The position numbers and the translations under genes are program-made. A DNA stretch of 64,000 nt from Bacillota bacterium (GTDB taxonomy: Bacteria; Bacillota; Clostridia; Lachnospirales; Lachnospiraceae). Positions 1 to 9,884 of this stretch are shown piece after piece. Position 1 is the stretch's first letter. Every line of letters starts with the position of its first letter. Below the pieces are notes generated by a model, which did not search any database, had not been told where the DNA came from, and worked only from the letters and a program-made list of their open reading frames with translations. The stretch spans positions 97,992 to 161,991 of the forward strand of contig JAEZPG010000052.1 in assembly GCA_023413555.1 (NCBI GenBank), written 5' to 3'.

Positions 1-91
1 CTCCATTTATCTTCTTATTACATCTTAACACGCGAGCAATGTCGCGTCCTACTGAAGGTTTTTCTGCAATTACAACTGTCTTTTTACTCAT
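1..91 (-). CDS. topB: DNA topoisomerase III, N-terminal 30 residues (partial)
   Basis: The reading frame runs off the left edge of the window. Its first residues, MSKKTVVIAEKPSVGRDIAR, are the characteristic start of TopB, where the TOPRIM domain begins with the AEKPSVxRDIA signature. An AAGGAG ribosome site sits six bases before the ATG at 91. It follows the ABC permease gene by 19 bp on the same strand and may share its transcript. TopB is a type IA topoisomerase that decatenates DNA. Only the start is visible, so completeness cannot be judged. Confidence 0.85.
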   Translation of the reverse strand, partial: MSKKTVVIAEKPSVGRDIARVLRCNKKING

Positions 92-110
92 TTTATACTC
101 CTTGCTTTAT

Positions 111-899
111 CTAAATACTTAAATCTTTTTTTGTGTATTTCACATACGCTGTTACAATAGCAGCAATAGTAATTCCCACACCTATCAATAAGTATACAAT
201 AGGTATGGAGGTATCTTTAAAAACAGTAGCTGCATCACAGAAATAAAATGGTGTCACATAATGAACCTTCTCCACAGCATTGGTAATATTCCCTATTAAG
301 TGTAGAAAGTATAGAAGGAGGGAGATTCCGATTCCTAGACCTATATTTAGCTTCTTCATAAAGGAAGATATGCCAAAGCAAATGGCTCCAACTTCAAGGT
401 GCATAACAAACTGAGCCAGTTGCAGTAAAAGTAATTTATCCCATGCTACCTCTTCTTGAATGGCTACCATTCCCACTACACTCCAAAGAAGACAAAGCAA
501 GTTAAAAGCAAGAATTAAAGCACCTGCTGCTAAAACTTTCTGGGTAATAAAATAGGTTCTTCTATTAGGAGTAACATAGATAAATTCTGTCGTATGATTT
601 GCCTCTTCTTTTACCAGAATGCCCGCCCCTAAGATAGCTGCAAACATAGAGCCACCAAGAGATAACATGGCTCCTGCCTCAATTCCGTAGTACCCCATTA
701 TATTTCCCATTTGAAGTGTCTCCATACCAAACATAGAGGAAAAAGCTCCAAGATTGGCATACATATCTGTCATACCATCTAATTCACCCTTCATAGAAGG
801 AAATACTAGTAACATCACAAAAATCATACCACCTACTGAAGAACTCCAGATGATGAGGGCTTTCAGATTCATTTTAATTTCATGTTTTAAGAATATCAT
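111..899 (-). CDS. ABC-2 type transporter permease
   Basis: A 262-residue membrane protein with about six hydrophobic segments, the first at residues 17-35, arranged as in ABC-2 permeases. The central stretch around residues 95-112 (EEANHTTEFIYVTPNRR) is typical of the cytoplasmic loop in these exporters. It begins one base after the stop codon of the ATPase gene upstream, so the two form one operon and one transporter. The substrate is unknown; such pairs often export peptides or antibiotics. The start at 899 is the only good one. Confidence 0.85.
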   Translation of the reverse strand: MIFLKHEIKMNLKALIIWSSSVGGMIFVMLLVFPSMKGELDGMTDMYANLGAFSSMFGMETLQMGNIMGYYGIEAGAMLSLGGSMFAAILGAGILVKEEANHTTEFIYVTPNRRTYFITQKVLAAGALILAFNLLCLLWSVVGMVAIQEEVAWDKLLLLQLAQFVMHLEVGAICFGISSFMKKLNIGLGIGISLLLYFLHLIGNITNAVEKVHYVTPFYFCDAATVFKDTSIPIVYLLIGVGITIAAIVTAYVKYTKKDLSI

Positions 900-1775
900 T
901 TACTTTCCCCCCTTTTCATAGAAGTGCATAAATATCTCCTCTAAACTCGGATCAGAAATTGTAATATCCTCAAATGAGAGTCCATTTAGAGCAGTAACTA
1001 AATCCTGTGGATGACCTTTGTACAAAAAATCAAAATCATCATTCTGATGTTTTACATCTACAACTGGTCCCAGTTCCGGCAGGTCTTTTATGCCTTTTAT
1101 GCAAACTCTCTTCATATTCGTCTTTGCCAACTCTTCCACAAGTCCACTGACAATAAGCTTACCTTCCTTAATGATTGCAGCCTTTTTACAATACTCTTGA
1201 ACTTCAGCCAGTACGTGGGATGAGAGAAAGATTGTAGTACCCTGTGCATTTCTTTCATTTAATTCAGCAAAAAACTCCTTTTGCATCAATGGATCTAACC
1301 CAGATGTTGGCTCATCCAGAATCAGAAGCTTCGGGTTATGCTGCAATGCGCATACGATGCTGACCTTTCTTCGATTCCCCAAACTGAGATCCTCTATCTT
1401 TTTCTTTGTATCCACCTGAAATCGCTCACAAAGTCTGGTTGCATTCTTTGAACAATCCATTCTATGCAAATCAGCAGCTAGCTTTATTACCTGTTCAACC
1501 CTTAATTGTCCATAAAATTGTGCTTCTGATGGCATATAGCCAACCTCTTTTAAAATATCTTTGCTCTCAGTGGTACAATCTTTTCCAAATATGTAACAAT
1601 TTCCTCTAGAAGGTTTAATCATCCCTAAAAGTAATCGTATTGTAGTGCTTTTTCCAGCCCCATTTGGCCCAATAAAGCCAAAGATATCACCTTCTTCAAC
1701 TGCTAGGTTGCTATCTATGATACCTCTAGCTTTTCCATAATACTTCGTCAAATTTTTCGTTTCTATTACATTCAT
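900..1775 (-). CDS. ABC transporter ATP-binding protein (ABC-2 exporter)
   Basis: A 291-residue ATPase with Walker A GPNGAGKST near residue 37, a signature region LSLGNRRKVSIV near 134, Walker B LLILDEPTSGLDP near 150, and the H-loop SSHVLAE. This is the DrrA/CcmA-like class that drives ABC-2 permeases. The C-terminal 80 residues after the ATPase core are typical of this class. It is the first gene of a two-gene transporter operon. The ribosome site before the ATG is weak (GAGAG about 13 bases upstream), so the exact start is less certain than the function. Confidence 0.9.
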   Translation of the reverse strand: MNVIETKNLTKYYGKARGIIDSNLAVEEGDIFGFIGPNGAGKSTTIRLLLGMIKPSRGNCYIFGKDCTTESKDILKEVGYMPSEAQFYGQLRVEQVIKLAADLHRMDCSKNATRLCERFQVDTKKKIEDLSLGNRRKVSIVCALQHNPKLLILDEPTSGLDPLMQKEFFAELNERNAQGTTIFLSSHVLAEVQEYCKKAAIIKEGKLIVSGLVEELAKTNMKRVCIKGIKDLPELGPVVDVKHQNDDFDFLYKGHPQDLVTALNGLSFEDITISDPSLEEIFMHFYEKGGK

Positions 1776-1865
1776 ACTATGATTATGCTCTCAATTGAAA
1801 ACATATCCCCTTTCACTAAGTATGAACTTATTTTACTCTAATCCTGTTTTTGTTTCCATATAAAT

Positions 1866-2300
1866 TTACAGGAACTCACGTAAATCCACCATTAACTTTT
1901 CTTCCACTTTTATAATCTCCCTCGCTATATCTTTGGACTTTTCATCCGCTGTCGTGTATTTATTAAGATATTGGCATAGAGACTTAATTCCCATGTTACA
2001 GCCATCTGTAATAAGATCGGCTATTTCTTGATCTCCCGGATGCTGCATCATTTTCATATTAGTCTTCATAAATGACATAGCTTTGGCAATGGGATTGGGA
2101 TCCTTCTCTGAATCATGGTGTTTATTTAATAAAATATGTGTCTCATCTCCTATTTTTTCATGGGTTGTCTTACTTTCTACGATAAGGTTTTTTAATTTTT
2201 CACTTTTAATCTTGTCCATTACTTCATCAAAAGAGTTAACGGCCATTTTAACTCCGGCGTTACATTCCTTTAATAAATCAATTGTATTTTGTTCAGACAT
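1866..2300 (-). CDS. DUF2383/PA2169-like helical (ferritin-like) protein
   Basis: A 144-residue protein, almost entirely predicted helix and rich in Lys and Glu. The pattern of long helices with a conserved centre (residues 60-110, HHDSEKDPNPIAKAMSFMKT) resembles the DUF2383 ferritin-like family, whose biochemical role is not established. An AAAGGATG ribosome site precedes the ATG at 2300. It stands alone between the ABC operon and a divergent membrane protein gene. The family call rests on overall pattern, not on a catalytic motif. Confidence 0.5.
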   Translation of the reverse strand: MSEQNTIDLLKECNAGVKMAVNSFDEVMDKIKSEKLKNLIVESKTTHEKIGDETHILLNKHHDSEKDPNPIAKAMSFMKTNMKMMQHPGDQEIADLITDGCNMGIKSLCQYLNKYTTADEKSKDIAREIIKVEEKLMVDLREFL

Positions 2301-2538
2301 CTTAACATCCTTTCAATAAAATAATTTACTTCTTTAATAGAATCTCCATATAATTCAGCTTTCATACTCTTAACAATGATTTAACATCTTGTGAATAGTG
2401 CTGTATCCAGCTCATTTTTATTGTGCATTTTATACAAATTTTATGAAATTTTTTGTTCATATTATATGTTGTAAAAATACCCTAACCAATGTATAATTTC
2501 GTCAGTTTCACACTACTAAGAATCGCAGGTGATCAATT

Positions 2539-2889
2539 ATGTTAACTAATCCCATATTTTATATTATCCTAGGGGGGATAATATTGCTAGCATCATTGAT
2601 AGTCTATTTGGAAAGACATCATTTCGCTCACAATGCTCCAAATACTAAGGTGGTTAGTCCACTATACTTAGTATTAGAGAATGCGGAGAGGCACAATTGC
2701 CGAATTACATTCTGCCAACCTAACTGTTATAAAGAGTTTGGGTTAGTACTAGAATGCAATATACATAACGTAGGAGAGGAATGGGTACACGTTACCTATC
2801 CATTGGATACAGAAGACGATATTCATAAAATAATCAGTATAAATAAGATTTCTGCTGTGGAAGTGATGAATGATAATATAGCAAGTTAA
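2539..2889 (+). CDS. Small membrane-anchored protein of unknown function
   Basis: A 116-residue protein with one N-terminal transmembrane segment (residues 5-23) followed by a polar domain with two close cysteines (CQPNC, about residues 58-62). I do not recognise the family. It is one of the few plus-strand genes in the left part and is convergent with serS, sharing a hairpin terminator with it. An AGGTGAT ribosome site lies just before the ATG. The real gene is supported by its start signal and by the terminator at its end. Confidence 0.55.
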   Translation: MLTNPIFYIILGGIILLASLIVYLERHHFAHNAPNTKVVSPLYLVLENAERHNCRITFCQPNCYKEFGLVLECNIHNVGEEWVHVTYPLDTEDDIHKIISINKISAVEVMNDNIAS

Positions 2890-2902
2890 TTGGAACATAA
2901 TG

Positions 2903-2940
2903 AAAAGACGGTGACACCTATACAAAGTGCCATCGCCTTT
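2903..2940. terminator. Bidirectional hairpin terminator between the small membrane protein gene and serS
   Basis: Arms 2907-2917 and 2927-2937 pair over 11 positions with G-U wobbles and one mismatch. On the minus strand the hairpin is followed by UUUU, and on the plus strand by a T-rich run. It fits two genes converging on it. Confidence 0.6.
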
Positions 2941-2963
2941 CGTTTTTACAACATAACTATTTA

Positions 2964-4244
2964 TTATGGTTCCATTACAGTCTTTCCACCCATGTATGGA
3001 CGTAATCCTTCAGGAATACGGATACTTCCATCCTCATTAAGGTTATTCTCTAAGAAGGCAATTAGCATTCTTGGAGGAGCTACTACTGTATTATTTAAGG
3101 TATGAGCGAAGTACTTGCCCCCTTCTCCTACCACTCTAATCTTTAATCTTCTAGCCTGTGCGTCTCCTAGATTAGAGCAGCTACCTACTTCAAAGTATTT
3201 CTTTTGTCTTGGAGACCAGGCCTCAACATCAATAGATTTTACTTTTAGATCCGCTAAATCACCAGAACAACATTCCAAGGTTCTTACTGGAATATCCATA
3301 CTTCTAAATAAATCTACGGTATTTTGCCATAATTTATCAAACCACATAGGGCTTTCTTCTGGCTTACATACTACAATCATTTCCTGCTTTTCAAATTGAT
3401 GGATACGGTAAACCCCTCTTTCTTCAATACCGTGAGCTCCCTTTTCTTTTCTAAAGCATGGAGAATAGCTAGTTAAGGTATGAGGAAGAGTATCTTCCTG
3501 AACAATTGTATCAATATACTTACCAATCATAGAATGCTCTGAGGTTCCAATTAGATATAAGTCTTCACCTTCAATTTTGTACATCATAGCATCCATTTCT
3601 GCAAAGCTCATAACTCCCGTCACAACATCACTACGAATCATAAATGGTGGCACACAGTAAGTAAAACCACGGTTTATCATAAAATCTCTAGCATAGGAAA
3701 TGACAGCAGAATGAAGTCTTGCTATGTCTCCCATCAGATAATAAAAACCATTTCCAGCTACTTTTCTGGCAGCATCTAAGTCAATACCATTTAATTTTTC
3801 CATAATCTCTGTATGATATGGAATCTCAAAATCTGGAACAAACGGATCGCCATAGCGCTTTATTTCTACATTCTCACTATCATCCTTACCGATTGGAACA
3901 CTAGGATCAATAATATTTGGAATTGTCATCATAATAGTCTTAATCTTCTCAGCAAGCTCAGTTTCGATTTGTTCTAATTCAGCAAGACGGTCAGACTTTT
4001 CTGTAACCTTCTTCTTCATTTCTTCCGCTTCTTCCTTCTTATCTTGGGCAAAAAGGCCGCCGATTTGTTTACTGATGGCGTTTCTCTCCGCACGAAGAGA
4101 GTCTGCCTCCTGTTTTGCATTTCTGCTTTCCAAATCCAGAGCTATTACTTCATCCACAAGAGGAAGCTTGCTATCCTGAAATTTATTACGGATGTTTTGC
4201 TTAACAATCTCGGGATTTTCCCGAACAAATTTTAAATCTAACAT
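2964..4244 (-). CDS. serS: Seryl-tRNA synthetase
   Basis: The 426-residue length and layout match bacterial SerRS. The N-terminal 100 residues form the long tRNA-binding coiled coil. The class II catalytic core carries motif 2 (FRKEKGAHG..ERGVYRIHQFEKQE) and motif 3 (PPRMLIAFLENN) near the C-terminus. It charges tRNA-Ser with serine in the cytoplasm. A strong TTGGAGGAG ribosome site precedes the ATG. It starts 32 bp after the asparagine synthase gene, and no T-box leader fits in that gap, so it is probably read from the asnB transcript. Confidence 0.95.
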   Translation of the reverse strand: MLDLKFVRENPEIVKQNIRNKFQDSKLPLVDEVIALDLESRNAKQEADSLRAERNAISKQIGGLFAQDKKEEAEEMKKKVTEKSDRLAELEQIETELAEKIKTIMMTIPNIIDPSVPIGKDDSENVEIKRYGDPFVPDFEIPYHTEIMEKLNGIDLDAARKVAGNGFYYLMGDIARLHSAVISYARDFMINRGFTYCVPPFMIRSDVVTGVMSFAEMDAMMYKIEGEDLYLIGTSEHSMIGKYIDTIVQEDTLPHTLTSYSPCFRKEKGAHGIEERGVYRIHQFEKQEMIVVCKPEESPMWFDKLWQNTVDLFRSMDIPVRTLECCSGDLADLKVKSIDVEAWSPRQKKYFEVGSCSNLGDAQARRLKIRVVGEGGKYFAHTLNNTVVAPPRMLIAFLENNLNEDGSIRIPEGLRPYMGGKTVMEP

Positions 4245-4276
4245 GATATCTCCTCCAACTTTATCTTAACAGACTA

Positions 4277-6160
4277 TTATTCTGCTTTAAGTTCTTTTAA
4301 TCCTGAATGCTTGGAATCAATTCCACCCTCTTCAAAATAAACATTATACCATACTAAGAATACGTATATAAGCCAGATTCTACGATAATTATCTTTCTTT
4401 CCAGATTTGTGGTCTTCAAGCATCTGTAATAGTTTCGTTCTATGGAAGTATTGACCTGCTATCTCACTGGAAAACATAGCTTTTACTTCACTATAATACT
4501 TGTCTTCTTTTAACCAAAGAGCCATTGGAATCGGAAAACCAAGTTTCCTTTTCTCTGCAGTTTGTTTAGGCAACTCTTTATATGCTACCTTACGGAAGAT
4601 ATATTTGGTTGCATTCTTAGTAACTTTATATTTAGGTGGAACCTTCTTTGCAACATTAAATACTTTACGATCAAGAAATGGTACACGAACCTCAACGGAA
4701 TTAGCCATACTCATCTTATCCGCCTTCAAAAGGATATCTCCTGGCAACCAGCATTTCATATCAATGTATTGCATTTTACCAAGATCATCTAAGGCTTCTG
4801 CTTCTTTATAATATTTTTTTACATAGTCATAAGCAGATGGGGCTCCTACCGGATGCTTTAAGACAGATTCTCTTTCCTTCTTAGAATATACGTTAGCATT
4901 CCCAATAAAAGTCTCTTCAATTGGCTTGCAACCACGAATCAGCCAACTCTTACCCTTGATATTTGGTAAATGAGTAGCTAAAGCTCCTAAAGGCTTCTTG
5001 ATGAACTTAGGAACACGTTTCCAACCTTTCAGATCCCAAGTTTCATGATAGATATTGTAACCACCGAAGAACTCATCTGCACCTTCTCCAGACCAGGCAA
5101 CCTTTAGATGTTTTCTAGCCTCCTGATTTACAAAGTACAGTGCAACACTTGCAGCGTCTCCCAACGGTTCATCCATATAATACATAACAGAAGGAACAAT
5201 ATCCCAGTATTCCTCTGTGGTAATAACTTTGCTATAGTTCTCCACACCAATATGCTTGGACAAATTACGAGCATAGCTAATCTCATTAAAACGGCTCTTT
5301 TCATCTAAAAACCCAACTGTGAATGTCTTACATTCCCCAAGTCCTTTAGCCACGTAACTGGAATCAACACCACTGGATAAGAAAGAACCTACCTCAACGT
5401 CGCTGATTTTGTGCACTTCCATAGAATCCTTTAAAGCTGCTTTAATCTCGTTTTCCAGTTCATCCTCAGTAGTGTTCTCATCTGGAGCAAACATAGGATT
5501 ATAGTATTGTTTTACAGTTAATTGATTATCCTTCCATAGCAAATAATAACCAGGCTCCAATTTATAGATTCCCTTAAAGAAGGTCTCAGTTAGAACAGAA
5601 TACTGGAAAGTCAAATATTGCTCTAAGGCTTCCTCATTAACCGCTCTTTGATAGAGTGGATACTCCAAGATACTCTTAATCTCTGATGCAAATACTAGAG
5701 TATTCTCTACTACTGCATAATAAAAAGGCTTAATTCCAAAGAAATCTCTAGCTGCAAAGAAGGTATCCTGCTTTTGATCCCAGATGCCAAAAGCAAACAT
5801 ACCACGAAGCTTATTAAGAAGCTTAACACCATATTCCTCATAGCCATGTACTAATACCTCAGTATCAGCCTTATTTGCAAAAGTATGACCAAGCTTAATA
5901 AGTTCTTCTCTTAGTTTTGGAAAGTTATAAATCTCTCCGTTAAACACAATAGTGACATCCTTGTTCTCATTCTGCATAGGTTGACTACCATGATCCAAGT
6001 CGATAATACTAAGGCGTTGGAAACCTAAAGCAGCTTTATCATCAATATACTGTCTTGCATCATCAGGTCCTCGATGATATATCTTCTTCATCATATTAGA
6101 TAATACTTGTTCTCTGTTATATCCATTCACATTCCCAATTATTCCACAAATTCCACACAT
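4277..6160 (-). CDS. asnB: Asparagine synthase, glutamine-hydrolysing
   Basis: The enzyme converts aspartate, glutamine and ATP to asparagine and glutamate. The N-terminal class II glutaminase domain begins MCGICGI; the second-residue cysteine is the nucleophile freed by removal of Met. That is why the ATG at 6160 is chosen over one 15 bases upstream, and GTGGATGG sits suitably before it. RGPDD follows in the glutaminase domain, and the synthetase domain has the ATP pyrophosphatase loop SSGVDSS near residue 265. The resulting length of 627 residues is close to Bacillus AsnB. It precedes serS and follows a lipoprotein gene by about 40 bp. Confidence 0.93.
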   Translation of the reverse strand: MCGICGIIGNVNGYNREQVLSNMMKKIYHRGPDDARQYIDDKAALGFQRLSIIDLDHGSQPMQNENKDVTIVFNGEIYNFPKLREELIKLGHTFANKADTEVLVHGYEEYGVKLLNKLRGMFAFGIWDQKQDTFFAARDFFGIKPFYYAVVENTLVFASEIKSILEYPLYQRAVNEEALEQYLTFQYSVLTETFFKGIYKLEPGYYLLWKDNQLTVKQYYNPMFAPDENTTEDELENEIKAALKDSMEVHKISDVEVGSFLSSGVDSSYVAKGLGECKTFTVGFLDEKSRFNEISYARNLSKHIGVENYSKVITTEEYWDIVPSVMYYMDEPLGDAASVALYFVNQEARKHLKVAWSGEGADEFFGGYNIYHETWDLKGWKRVPKFIKKPLGALATHLPNIKGKSWLIRGCKPIEETFIGNANVYSKKERESVLKHPVGAPSAYDYVKKYYKEAEALDDLGKMQYIDMKCWLPGDILLKADKMSMANSVEVRVPFLDRKVFNVAKKVPPKYKVTKNATKYIFRKVAYKELPKQTAEKRKLGFPIPMALWLKEDKYYSEVKAMFSSEIAGQYFHRTKLLQMLEDHKSGKKDNYRRIWLIYVFLVWYNVYFEEGGIDSKHSGLKELKAE

Positions 6161-6202
6161 TTTTTTACCATCCACTTTCTAATCTATTCTTTTGAGTTCG
6201 GG

Positions 6203-7453
6203 CTATAATTCAAGGAATAAAAGTCTAGTTAGTATAGACTCATCTCTTCTAGATTCATAAGAATAATCCCTCAACTCCAACATAAGACTCTCTTCATCTT
6301 TACTAAGTTCAAGTCCTATAAGATCTTTAACGTCCTGATATATGCACTCTTCTTCATTCCATTCATTTGTAGTACGGAAGATACTCCAACTTATTTTCTC
6401 TTCTTGTTGTCCATATTGATTTTGCTTCTGACGAACAGAATAGTATATTGCATCTCCCTTTTTTGTTACAATAAAATGGTCGATTTCATAGGTTATTAAG
6501 TAATTTTGACCAATCCATTCTTTTCGTTCAAAGCTATAGCACATTAAATTGTAGCCATTTAATTGCACATATATTCCTAAGGGACCAAGCCAATAGTGCT
6601 CCAAATAAGTAAACATTTTATCAATATCCCATTTCTCCCATGGCTTATATAAATTAAACAAATACAACTTTCCTCCATCCAGTGGATGAATTAAAACATA
6701 ACCATTATCGTTAGTCTGAATGCTATAATTATATATCAGTTTATTTGATTTCCAATCAGTCAACTGATAAACCACAAAACCTTCTTGTTTGACAACATCG
6801 TAACAGTAAATATTATATATCCTTTCAAAGTCATATCCCCAATTATTATAATCGTAAACATCGTCAAGCGCAACCACTTGTTTAGATTCACCGATATATT
6901 TCCATCCATAAATTAACTTATTTCCTTTATCTGCCCAACAAACCGTCAACTGAAACTGAGTCGGAGGTAACTCCTTTGTATCATACCATGTAATAATTGT
7001 CTCTTTTTGCTTTTGATAATCGTAAACCATAATATAATTGTAATCTACTAGTTTTCTTTCAAATACCATATAGGATCCATTCGGCGACATCCCAAGAAGA
7101 GTATCACATTCCTGCCATACTTTCCCCTTGGTTGTATATGTTTTTCCACTCTTATAATCTAATTTGGTAACATAATTCTTATTATCTCCATCACTATACT
7201 TGTTTATTATAATACTTCCATAGTCATCATCATTAGGATTGCTACAGGCTGTTTTACTCTTTGCCAGCTCTTCATTACCATAAGTATTGATACTATAGTA
7301 ATAATCATAAACGCTATCAAGGTTGTTATATGGAAATTCATCAACTTCCCCAGTTTTGTCATCTAACACATAGGTTTTTGTCTCATAACTATTACAGCCT
7401 GTCATCAGAAGTATAATGATAATATACACAACCAAAACTCTTCTTTGTTTCAT
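6203..7453 (-). CDS. Lipoprotein of unknown function, linked to a two-component system
   Basis: A 416-residue exported protein with a lipoprotein signal: a basic start (MKQRR), a hydrophobic core and the lipobox LMTGC, giving a lipidated Cys at residue 20. The mature part is rich in Tyr, Trp and Asp, and its repeating short strands suggest a beta-propeller-like fold, which is inference. The ATG at 7453 has AAGGTG six bases upstream and is preferred to the GTG nine bases earlier. It follows the histidine kinase gene by about 60 bp and could be a sensor partner or target of that system. Confidence 0.65.
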   Translation of the reverse strand: MKQRRVLVVYIIIILLMTGCNSYETKTYVLDDKTGEVDEFPYNNLDSVYDYYYSINTYGNEELAKSKTACSNPNDDDYGSIIINKYSDGDNKNYVTKLDYKSGKTYTTKGKVWQECDTLLGMSPNGSYMVFERKLVDYNYIMVYDYQKQKETIITWYDTKELPPTQFQLTVCWADKGNKLIYGWKYIGESKQVVALDDVYDYNNWGYDFERIYNIYCYDVVKQEGFVVYQLTDWKSNKLIYNYSIQTNDNGYVLIHPLDGGKLYLFNLYKPWEKWDIDKMFTYLEHYWLGPLGIYVQLNGYNLMCYSFERKEWIGQNYLITYEIDHFIVTKKGDAIYYSVRQKQNQYGQQEEKISWSIFRTTNEWNEEECIYQDVKDLIGLELSKDEESLMLELRDYSYESRRDESILTRLLFLEL

Positions 7454-7513
7454 AATAATCACCTTGCTAATTAATATTCCTACTAGGTATTGTTGGGCTT
7501 CGTATTCAAGCTC

Positions 7514-9046
7514 TTAATTAGAAGGAAACCGAATGATAAAGCACGTTGCTTCCAATTTACTTGATAAATGAATACTCCCACCATGTTCTTTCATAATTTG
7601 CTTGCAAATAGAAAGTCCCAAACCTGCACTTCCCTGCTCACTAGAGGCTTGCTTGTCCACACGATAAAATGGTTCAAATATATGAGAAGAATCCTCCTCA
7701 GTTATTGGCTCTCCTTCATTGGTTATGGTAATCTCAATCCATTCTATATTCTTACTTAAGTTAATCTGTATCGTTTGAGGGTTTGCTCCGTATTTAATAG
7801 CATTGTCTATAATATTCACAAAAACTTCCCTAACACGATCCTTTAATACAGAAATCTTAATAGGATCTATGTTTATGAACTCTATGTGACTGCCATATCT
7901 TTTAGCCTTTAATTCCATTGCTTCCGAAACATCCCTTAGTATCTGATTCAAATCAATAGTTTCCCATATTTGTTGGCTATCCTTAGTTGACATCTCTAAA
8001 AGTTGAATAACCAGTTTATGAAGCCGTTCACTTTCATCCAAGATATTCTGTATTCCATTTCGGAATAAATCCTTATCCTCAATTCCGTTATCCTGTAGTA
8101 ATTGGGCATAGCCACTAATTGTGGTAAGTGGTGTTTTTAGCTCATGCGTTACATTATCGTAAAATTCTTTTCTATTCTCCATAAGCTCATAGATCTGATT
8201 CTTATCTTTTTTAAGCTTCTCTAATTGTGTCTGTACAGTATTTAACATAATTCTATAATTATTAGTCAAATCTCCCAACTCATCCTTGCGACTGGATGGG
8301 GCAAGAGAAAAATAAAAGTTTTGATCATACTTACCTACATTCAAATCATCTGCCACCTGATTAGAAGTCTTTGCCAACTGCCGAATTGGAGATAAAAGCA
8401 TCTGAATTATAATAGTTACAAGGACAAAAGCCAAAACAAAAATCCCAATCGTAATCTTCAAAACAGTGGAAGTATTTTCCCTACCCGCTAAAAGTAAATC
8501 CGTATAATCTATGTAATAGCGTACTATTCCTTCCTGTTTCCTATTTAATTTGATAGGTATAGAAAAATATATTATCAGCTTATCCTTACTATCTCGGTCT
8601 ATTGTGTAGGAAGCCTTACCTCTCAATGCATTTTGAAGATCATCTCCATGATTGCCTGTAACGATAGCTTGATCACTATTGGTCACTTTCTTATTATAAC
8701 TAAATAAAGATTTCTTGGAGGACACCAGTAGACTTCCATCATTATCGTATAAAGCTACATAACGATGTGCATCACTATCTAAGTCTGATAAAATAGCATA
8801 AGATGCCTGAATAAAACCATACTCATTATATCTCTCAATACGCAGCATAATTGCCTTCTTAACATTCATAATGGTTGCATCATGCAAAGCATCAACATCC
8901 TTCTGTATCTGCATTTCAATGTTGCTATTGATCTGCCTATTTAAGCTATAAGTAAGTGCCACGAAACCCAATATAGCTGTTGCAATCAATCCCTCGAATA
9001 CTTTTATTCGTATTCCCCACCATCTTTTACTTTTCCGTTGGGACAT
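7514..9046 (-). CDS. Sensor histidine kinase, membrane-bound
   Basis: A 510-residue kinase with two transmembrane segments (about 19-35 and 195-219) around a 160-residue extracellular sensor, then a HAMP linker. The HisKA motif is NVTHELKTPLTT with phospho-accepting His 301. The HATPase has N-box FVNIIDNAIKYG and G-box SAGLGLSICKQIM. The ATG at 9046 is chosen over an in-frame TTG 18 bases upstream because GGAG lies 12 bases before it. It overlaps the end of the response-regulator gene by about 20 bp, so the pair is translationally coupled. The signal it senses is unknown. Confidence 0.88.
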   Translation of the reverse strand: MSQRKSKRWWGIRIKVFEGLIATAILGFVALTYSLNRQINSNIEMQIQKDVDALHDATIMNVKKAIMLRIERYNEYGFIQASYAILSDLDSDAHRYVALYDNDGSLLVSSKKSLFSYNKKVTNSDQAIVTGNHGDDLQNALRGKASYTIDRDSKDKLIIYFSIPIKLNRKQEGIVRYYIDYTDLLLAGRENTSTVLKITIGIFVLAFVLVTIIIQMLLSPIRQLAKTSNQVADDLNVGKYDQNFYFSLAPSSRKDELGDLTNNYRIMLNTVQTQLEKLKKDKNQIYELMENRKEFYDNVTHELKTPLTTISGYAQLLQDNGIEDKDLFRNGIQNILDESERLHKLVIQLLEMSTKDSQQIWETIDLNQILRDVSEAMELKAKRYGSHIEFINIDPIKISVLKDRVREVFVNIIDNAIKYGANPQTIQINLSKNIEWIEITITNEGEPITEEDSSHIFEPFYRVDKQASSEQGSAGLGLSICKQIMKEHGGSIHLSSKLEATCFIIRFPSN

Positions 9047-9707
9047 ATTTATAACCAACTCCAAACACTGTGATTAACTGTTGTTCCATGTTAAGTTTCT
9101 TTCTAATTCTTTGAATATGTATATCTATAGTTCTCGAGTCACCCAAATAACTAAAATCCCATAATGCTTCTAAGAGTGTCTCTCTTGTTAAAACTTGTCT
9201 TGGATGTTTCAAAAAATAAAGGAGTAAATCATATTCCTTTGGAGTAAGCTCAATCAGTTGCCCATCCTTTTTTACTGAACGCTCCACCTCGCAAATTTCT
9301 CCATCAAACTCCAATCGGTCATTTTTCTTCTGATTCTGACGTTCCGTTCCACGTCTAATTACAATCTTTATTCTAGCCACAACTTCTCTAAAATCAAATG
9401 GCTTAGTAATATAATCATCCGCTCCAACTTGAAGACCATATAATTTATCCTCTATGTTGGATTTGGCTGTTAGCATAATAATTGGTATATTACAGTATTC
9501 ACTTAGTATTCTACATACATCGGGACCATTTAAATCAGGCAACATCCAATCTAACAAAATCAGATCTGGAGCCTCTTCTCTTACTTTTTGTAATCCAAGT
9601 TCTCCAGTATCTCCACTAATCACCTGAAATCCTTCTTTCTTTAAACCATAAGTAAGAATATCTACAATCGGCTTTTCATCCTCAATTATCAGTATTTTCT
9701 TAGCCAT
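9027..9707 (-). CDS. OmpR/PhoB-family response regulator
   Basis: A 226-residue transcription factor. The receiver domain has the acidic pocket EDE near residues 9-11, phospho-acceptor Asp 53 (LLDWMLP) and Lys in ITKPFD. The C-terminal winged helix ends RTIDIHIQRIRKKL and GVGYKYV, the OmpR-class signature. The start at 9707 is fixed by a GGAGG site eight bases upstream; the 26 codons before it have no fitting signal. It is the first gene of a regulator-kinase-lipoprotein operon. Confidence 0.92.
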   Translation of the reverse strand: MAKKILIIEDEKPIVDILTYGLKKEGFQVISGDTGELGLQKVREEAPDLILLDWMLPDLNGPDVCRILSEYCNIPIIMLTAKSNIEDKLYGLQVGADDYITKPFDFREVVARIKIVIRRGTERQNQKKNDRLEFDGEICEVERSVKKDGQLIELTPKEYDLLLYFLKHPRQVLTRETLLEALWDFSYLGDSRTIDIHIQRIRKKLNMEQQLITVFGVGYKYVPTEK

Positions 9708-9884
9708 AAGACTTCCTCCATATTTTAAAACCATTAACCATATTTTATCATTTATATACGAATTATGTCTATACTTTCTATACAAATTTACATAAGTAAA
9801 TGCTTATTTGCCTTTCATAGTGTTTTACTATTCACCAATAGTCACTCACCAAATACTATGTTTACGGTGTATAGTGAATACACA

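Noticed and set aside
2890..3105. A plus-strand frame after the small membrane protein
   Set aside because: It covers the terminator and the 3' end of serS antisense, without a start signal.
4245..4276. T-box leader expected before serS
   Set aside because: Only 32 bp separate asnB and serS, too short for a T-box, and none was seen before asnB.
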